Below are positions 59,262 to 64,000 of a DNA stretch of 64,000 nt, piece by piece; the stretch's first letter is position 1; every line of letters begins with the position of its first letter. The stretch is from Sphingobacterium thalpophilum (GTDB lineage: Bacteria > Bacteroidota > Bacteroidia > Sphingobacteriales > Sphingobacteriaceae), in NCBI RefSeq assembly GCF_038396785.1, contig NZ_CP151087.1:992001-1056000 (forward strand). The letters are read 5' to 3'. Position numbers and translations under genes: made by a program. Under the pieces are notes generated by a model. The model searched no databases, was not told the origin of the DNA, and saw only the letters and a list, made by a program, of their open reading frames with translations.

Positions 59262-60911
59262 TTAATAACCAGGATTCTGTTGCCAGTGGGTGTTTACGTT
59301 TAATACAGTTGTTGGTACAGGGAAAATACGACGGAACTTCTCGCTCATGCCGGCAGGATACAGCGATCGGAACCCCCAGTTATCTTCAAATTTTCCGTAA
59401 CGGATCAGGTCATTTCTACGCCAGGATTCATCAGCAAACTCACGTGCCCGCTCATCCAACACATCCTGCAGACTTGGGGCAGCCGTGAGCACAGGTGCAT
59501 TAACATAGGCTCGGATCTGATTAACCAAAGATTGTGCGGTCTGACCATTGGTCGCGGTAGCCCCACGGAGTATAGCCTCCGCTTTCATCAACAGGATATC
59601 GGCATAGCGAAATACAGGTACATCATTGCTCTGATTACGCTGATTGGCTGATGTAACGGCTACGTCCATATAAAACTTAATGGATCTGTACCCCATTGAG
59701 CGTCCCTTTTGGTCGTTACCTACATTCAGCGTGGCCGCACCATCCGAACGCAAAGTAATTTCTTTAGTGGTCTCCAGTTGCCAATCAAACTGCGCATCTG
59801 CATCCGCAGCATTATAATCCTGATCTATGCCGCGTTTGGAAGTTCTGATCAGAAAAGGACGAGTCTTATCTTCTGTATAATTTGACCAATAATATTGCTT
59901 ACCGCCGATGTATGAGGCATTTCTTTCGTCGCCTGCCAGATTAAATTTCTCCAAATAGCTTGGTAATACACGAAAAGTCCCCCCAACACTTTGAGGCAAT
60001 GTTGCAAACTGATTTTGGGCACTTCGATGTATCCAGAAGCGCGAATAAGTCATACCCTGCTGTTTTTCACGATCATAGGGTATGGCAAATATAAAATCCT
60101 TTACCTGATAACCATTATCGGGGCGAAACTTGGCCATAAACTTGTGGCTTGTCAGGTTAAACTGTCCTGAGGAAATAATCTGGTCGCACATCGCAACCAC
60201 ATCATTTAACTTTTCATTTTGTGCACTTGGATTGTAATTGGCTACGTCCGTAGCCGTATAAACAGCCCAGTTGAGATACAACTTAGCCAGCAATGCTTCG
60301 GCCATATATTTCGTCGCTTTTCCATAGGTTGCTACAGAAACTGTGGTCGGTAACAAATCCTTCACCGCAAGCAATTCGGCCTCAATAAAACGGCAAATTT
60401 CAGCACGGCTTGAACGTGCGGGGACAGCATCAACAGGCCCTGTGATCAACGGTGCGGCGCCAAAATTATCCATCAGTATAAAATAATAATAAGCACGGAT
60501 TGCGCGGGCAGGTGCCGTCAACTTTTCTTTATCTTCCCCGAATAATGCGATGGCATTATTGGCTAAGGTGATTCCAGTGGAAGCATCGTTCCAGATACTT
60601 GGCAAGAGGCCATTGTCTGCGTTCCAATTGTGCAGATGGAATTCGCGGTATCGACCGCCATCAAACCAGTCTGTTCCCATGGAAACACTCACTGATTCAT
60701 CTGCCGAGAGTGTTTGCACCATCCAATGATCGCGCCCCATTGCGCCTCGATAAGCGGCATATACATCGGCAAGAATCGCCTCGGCCGCACGTTCCGAATC
60801 CGGAAATTCCGTCAGCTGTGATTTTATATCAACATCCAGATCGGTACAAGATCCCAGCGAAAAACTCAATGCTGATAAGGTTAATAAACGAATTAATAGT
60901 GTTGGTTTCAT
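59262..60911 (-). CDS. SusD/RagB-family outer-membrane lipoprotein
   Basis: A 549-residue lipoprotein starting MKPTLLIRLLTLSALSF (ATG at 60909-60911) with lipobox LGSC near residue 21. The body is the SusD fold of TPR-like helices (RAIRAYYYFILMDNFGAAPLITGPVDA, YRYADILLMKAEAILRG, DERAREFADESWRRNDLIRYGKFE). It forms the lid of a SusCD complex that captures a nutrient at the cell surface. The ligand cannot be read from sequence. Confidence 0.9.
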   Translation of the reverse strand: MKPTLLIRLLTLSALSFSLGSCTDLDVDIKSQLTEFPDSERAAEAILADVYAAYRGAMGRDHWMVQTLSADESVSVSMGTDWFDGGRYREFHLHNWNADNGLLPSIWNDASTGITLANNAIALFGEDKEKLTAPARAIRAYYYFILMDNFGAAPLITGPVDAVPARSSRAEICRFIEAELLAVKDLLPTTVSVATYGKATKYMAEALLAKLYLNWAVYTATDVANYNPSAQNEKLNDVVAMCDQIISSGQFNLTSHKFMAKFRPDNGYQVKDFIFAIPYDREKQQGMTYSRFWIHRSAQNQFATLPQSVGGTFRVLPSYLEKFNLAGDERNASYIGGKQYYWSNYTEDKTRPFLIRTSKRGIDQDYNAADADAQFDWQLETTKEITLRSDGAATLNVGNDQKGRSMGYRSIKFYMDVAVTSANQRNQSNDVPVFRYADILLMKAEAILRGATATNGQTAQSLVNQIRAYVNAPVLTAAPSLQDVLDERAREFADESWRRNDLIRYGKFEDNWGFRSLYPAGMSEKFRRIFPVPTTVLNVNTHWQQNPGY

Positions 60912-61005
60912 ATAAATTATTTCTTGTTCTATAGGCCATGTGGCATGCTCCATTTATGTCAACAGGATTGTTTCGATAAAAAGTTTTCCATCCCACAGGT
61001 CTGTC

Positions 61006-64000
61006 TTATAAATTAAAGTTAAGGCCAAACATAAACGTTCGCGTCCGTGGGTAGGTCTGGCGGTTATCAATTCCCGGAGTCAGGCCACCCAAGCCCACCT
61101 CGGGATCAATACCTTTATATTTCGTCAGCACAAATACGTTGTTCATCGTTGCATATACTCTTAGGTTTTTAATCGGTATATTTTTCATCGGTATCGTATA
61201 GGCCAACGTAACATAAGCCAAACGCAGATAGCTCCCATTCTCCAGGTAACGATCCGATAGGTAATGTGCATTGATATCCGTTATGCGCTCGGTTTCCACA
61301 ACGCTGGCAAGCACGTTTTTCTGCCCAGCATTACCAACAACGTTTGAATGGCGCGCACGTGTAGCGTTCATAATTTTCTGTCCAAAAGCACCTTGGAACA
61401 TTCCGTTTAAAGAAAAATTCTTATACGAAAAGCTATTGTTCCAACCCAGTGTCAACTTGGGCTGTGGACTTCCCGTCACAGCCTGATCTTTCTTCTGTGG
61501 CGTTGTGGTTGTTTCGCCGGTACGCTCGCCCGTTTTCTCATCTCGGGTATAGAATACCGACACTCCTTCATCGTTGTAGCCTGCCCATTCCCAGGTATAA
61601 AACTGACCTATAGGTGCTCCCGGTGTCAGCCTCTGCTGAAATACATTGGTCTGCCCAGCGCCACCGAGATCCGACAATTCGATATAATCCTGCGTAAACT
61701 GCTCGTTGGCAATGCTCACCACCTTATTGGTGTTGTGTGATAGCACCAATCCGGTATTCCATTTGAAATCCTCTTTATCAATGGCCTTTGCATTCAGACT
61801 CAGTTCAATCCCCTTATTCTCTATTTCACCAACATTCGCAGTCAGCGTTGGATAAATATATTTCGATTTGCTTACCTGATAATCATAAATCAGGTCACTC
61901 GTTTTCTTTTTATAGACCTCCAAAGACCCTGTCAGGCGATTTTTTAGAAATCCGAAATCCAGGCCTAGATTAATCATACTGGTTGTTTCCCATTTGAGGT
62001 TCGGATTGCTATTGCGCAGCACCATCAAAGTACGTAATGGGCTTACCTGACCATCGGCACTTACATAATCGAAAAACTTGGATGAGGCGCCACGTACAGA
62101 CTGCGCGGTAAATGCGTCAAAGCCCAATGAGTTGCCACTCACCCCGAAACCTGCACGCAGCTTTAAGTCATCAAAAATTCCGGTTTCACGGATGAATGAT
62201 TCCTCCGAAAGGCGCCACGCCGCAGACACCGAAGGGAATGTTGCCCAACGATTGTTGCTTCCGAAAGCCGAGGAACCGTCGCGTCTTACCGTTGCCTGTA
62301 GGAGATACTTGTTATTGTAGGCATAATTCACACGGCCATAAACAGATATCATACGCAAAGTGGAAAGATAATAGTTCCCAAAGCCCAACAAATCAACTAC
62401 ATTGGCCATACCCGGATTATAATAACTCAAATCGTCACTGTAATAATCGGAAGTCGTCAATTGAAAGCCATCGTTATTGTTGTTCTCCTCCCATGAATAA
62501 CCTGCCAGTGCAGCTACCTTATGTTTTCCGGCGAATGTCTTTTCATAACTCAGGTTCATTTCCATCACTTTCCGTTCATCTTCTACCGCGGCACGGATAG
62601 ATTTGCCATTCTGACCACGTGCTGCCATCGAAAACATCGAGTAGTACTGTGCATTGTTAAACTGCCTGTTTTGCAGCGAAAGATCAATAGTATAGGTTAA
62701 CCCGGGCAAGATCTCATAGCCCAGTTTTGCATGCGCCTGGAGCACCTTAGTTTTAGAAAAATTTGTATTCTCTTCAATTAAGGAAAGTGGATTGGCATAT
62801 TGCGAACGATCGGGTTTTTCAAACCAGGCACCATCGGTATTTCGTAATGGCGATACAGGTAGGTAATAATACATCGCATCATACACGCTGAGTCCCTGAT
62901 CCAAAGCGAGCACATCATTCTGCTTGGTGATACTTGCGTTGATATTGAAAGAAGCCGTCAGCCGGTCATTCAGCGCCTTGGTCTGCAAAAACGCTCGAGC
63001 AATCTGCCGCCCCATATCAGTCCCTTTGATAACCCCATTGTTTTTGATGGTATTGAGACTGATGCTATACTGTGTTTTTTCTGCTCCTCCAAGAATGGAT
63101 ATATTATGGTTGTTTGATATCCCTGTCCGCTCCACAGCTCTTTGCCAATCGGTATCTGCTCCCAAGTCGTCCGTTGGTTCCATCGAAAATCCATTATCAT
63201 TGACATAAGACCGGTATTGCGCCGCATTCATCATCTCATAGTGCTTAGCCACTTTGTCGATCGCCAGATAGCCGTTGTAATTGATATTGGTCTGCCCTGA
63301 TTTCCCACGCTTCGTTGTAACGATAATAACGCCATTGGCCGCTTTTGAACCATAAATTGCGGTCGCTGAGGCATCACGAAGCACGTCAATTGAGGCAATA
63401 TCATCGGGCGCTACCAAAGCCAGCGATGCGCCCGGAACCCCATCGATCACATAGTAGGGTTCCATCGCTTCTCCACTACGTAACGTTGACGCTCCCCGGA
63501 GACTAACCGAAGGCGTCGCATTGGGATTACTGTTGTTGCTCGAAATCGTCAGGCCGGCAACTTTCCCCTGCAGCATCTGTGCTGGCGAAGTAAATACGCC
63601 GACGTTCGCATCTTCCGCTTTGATGGTGCTGATGGAGCTCGTCAGATCCTTTCTGGATACACGGCCATAACCAATGACGACCTCATCCAGTTTAACCGCA
63701 CTCTGCTGAAGTTTCACACTCAACGACAAAGGCTTTCTTGCTTCAATAACATAACCCGATAATGTATCGGACTGAAATCCTACAGCCGAAAACACAAATC
63801 GATAGCCTGCATGTTCTACTAAATTCTGAAAATGGAATAGCCCCTGGCTATTCGTACTGGTGGTCACACTTGGACCTCCATTGACCTGAATAGCCTTAAC
63901 ACTGACTCCAGGGAGAAACTCGCCCTTTTCATTTTGTACAGCTCCTTTCACTTGTTGCTGCTGCGCATGTACATGGGTAAGTCCAGCGGAAAGCAACGCA
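61006..64000 (-). CDS. SusC/RagA-family TonB-dependent transporter (partial, start outside the window)
   Basis: At least 998 residues are visible. The frame is open to the right edge, and the first visible Met codon is really a TTG within the signal peptide (ALLSAGLTHVHAQ), so the true start lies beyond 64000. Order: signal end, carboxypeptidase-regulatory-like domain (VKGAVQNEKGEFLPGVSVKA), plug (YGRVSRKDLTSSISTIKAED, SVLRDASATAIYGSKAANGVIIVTTK-like segment) and a barrel ending MFGLNFNL. It is the transporter half of the SusCD pair with the SusD gene 94 bases downstream. No STN domain is seen in the visible part. Confidence 0.9.
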   Translation of the reverse strand, partial: ALLSAGLTHVHAQQQQVKGAVQNEKGEFLPGVSVKAIQVNGGPSVTTSTNSQGLFHFQNLVEHAGYRFVFSAVGFQSDTLSGYVIEARKPLSLSVKLQQSAVKLDEVVIGYGRVSRKDLTSSISTIKAEDANVGVFTSPAQMLQGKVAGLTISSNNSNPNATPSVSLRGASTLRSGEAMEPYYVIDGVPGASLALVAPDDIASIDVLRDASATAIYGSKAANGVIIVTTKRGKSGQTNINYNGYLAIDKVAKHYEMMNAAQYRSYVNDNGFSMEPTDDLGADTDWQRAVERTGISNNHNISILGGAEKTQYSISLNTIKNNGVIKGTDMGRQIARAFLQTKALNDRLTASFNINASITKQNDVLALDQGLSVYDAMYYYLPVSPLRNTDGAWFEKPDRSQYANPLSLIEENTNFSKTKVLQAHAKLGYEILPGLTYTIDLSLQNRQFNNAQYYSMFSMAARGQNGKSIRAAVEDERKVMEMNLSYEKTFAGKHKVAALAGYSWEENNNNDGFQLTTSDYYSDDLSYYNPGMANVVDLLGFGNYYLSTLRMISVYGRVNYAYNNKYLLQATVRRDGSSAFGSNNRWATFPSVSAAWRLSEESFIRETGIFDDLKLRAGFGVSGNSLGFDAFTAQSVRGASSKFFDYVSADGQVSPLRTLMVLRNSNPNLKWETTSMINLGLDFGFLKNRLTGSLEVYKKKTSDLIYDYQVSKSKYIYPTLTANVGEIENKGIELSLNAKAIDKEDFKWNTGLVLSHNTNKVVSIANEQFTQDYIELSDLGGAGQTNVFQQRLTPGAPIGQFYTWEWAGYNDEGVSVFYTRDEKTGERTGETTTTPQKKDQAVTGSPQPKLTLGWNNSFSYKNFSLNGMFQGAFGQKIMNATRARHSNVVGNAGQKNVLASVVETERITDINAHYLSDRYLENGSYLRLAYVTLAYTIPMKNIPIKNLRVYATMNNVFVLTKYKGIDPEVGLGGLTPGIDNRQTYPRTRTFMFGLNFNL

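Overview
The window reads as a chromosome segment of a Bacteroidota bacterium, most like Sphingobacterium or a close relative. This is an inference from a SusC/SusD pair, HmuY-type lipoproteins, A-rich leaders with few Shine-Dalgarno sites, a NUDIX-type sugar regulator and a ligase-associated DNA-repair cassette. It falls into an AT-rich prophage (1 to about 24.8 kb, left end outside the window), an intact insertion sequence (24,881-26,312) and host chromosome (about 26.3-64 kb).

Prophage. Nearly everything from 22.4 kb down to position 1 runs leftward: a switch region, small early genes, a 1188-residue primase-ATPase, a sigma-70-like factor, and then the head genes (protease-scaffold, major capsid, terminase, Dam-type methylase, portal). 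A rightward repressor gene faces the early operon across two copies of one palindromic operator. Behind the repressor lie a lipoprotein and a membrane-anchored DEDDh exonuclease, a plausible lysogeny-expressed defence or superinfection-exclusion pair. An AT-rich core flanked by opposed TTGGAAC repeats (11.84-12.13 kb) looks like a replication origin or a large control region. A 122-bp element of interleaved inverted repeats separates terL from the methylase. No integrase or attachment site is visible.

Insertion sequence. It belongs to the ISL3-like (ISAon1-type) group, with 24-bp perfect terminal inverted repeats, an 8-bp target duplication and two overlapping ORFs. It sits next to the right edge of the prophage.

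Host part. A secreted GH3 glycosidase is divergent from its probable NUDIX-family regulator. A leftward signalling operon holds a response regulator-PAS-kinase, a 1200-residue hybrid kinase, two single receivers and a CheR methyltransferase. A rightward four-gene cassette encodes MBL exonuclease, ATP-dependent DNA ligase, Lhr-like helicase and PdeM phosphoesterase.

From 42.8 to 57.9 kb lies an extended heme/iron locus: AraC/PchR-like regulator, heme ABC transporter (hmuTUV), TonB receptor, four HmuY or HmuY-like proteins, two surface-type lipoproteins, a diheme cytochrome c peroxidase, an S41 peptidase, a heme oxygenase and a 44-residue membrane protein. Four promoters in this locus carry the same TTATTTA-N9-TAAATAA operator, probably an iron box, which ties the genes into one regulon. 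The window ends in a SusC/SusD pair with a Tat-exported metallophosphatase.
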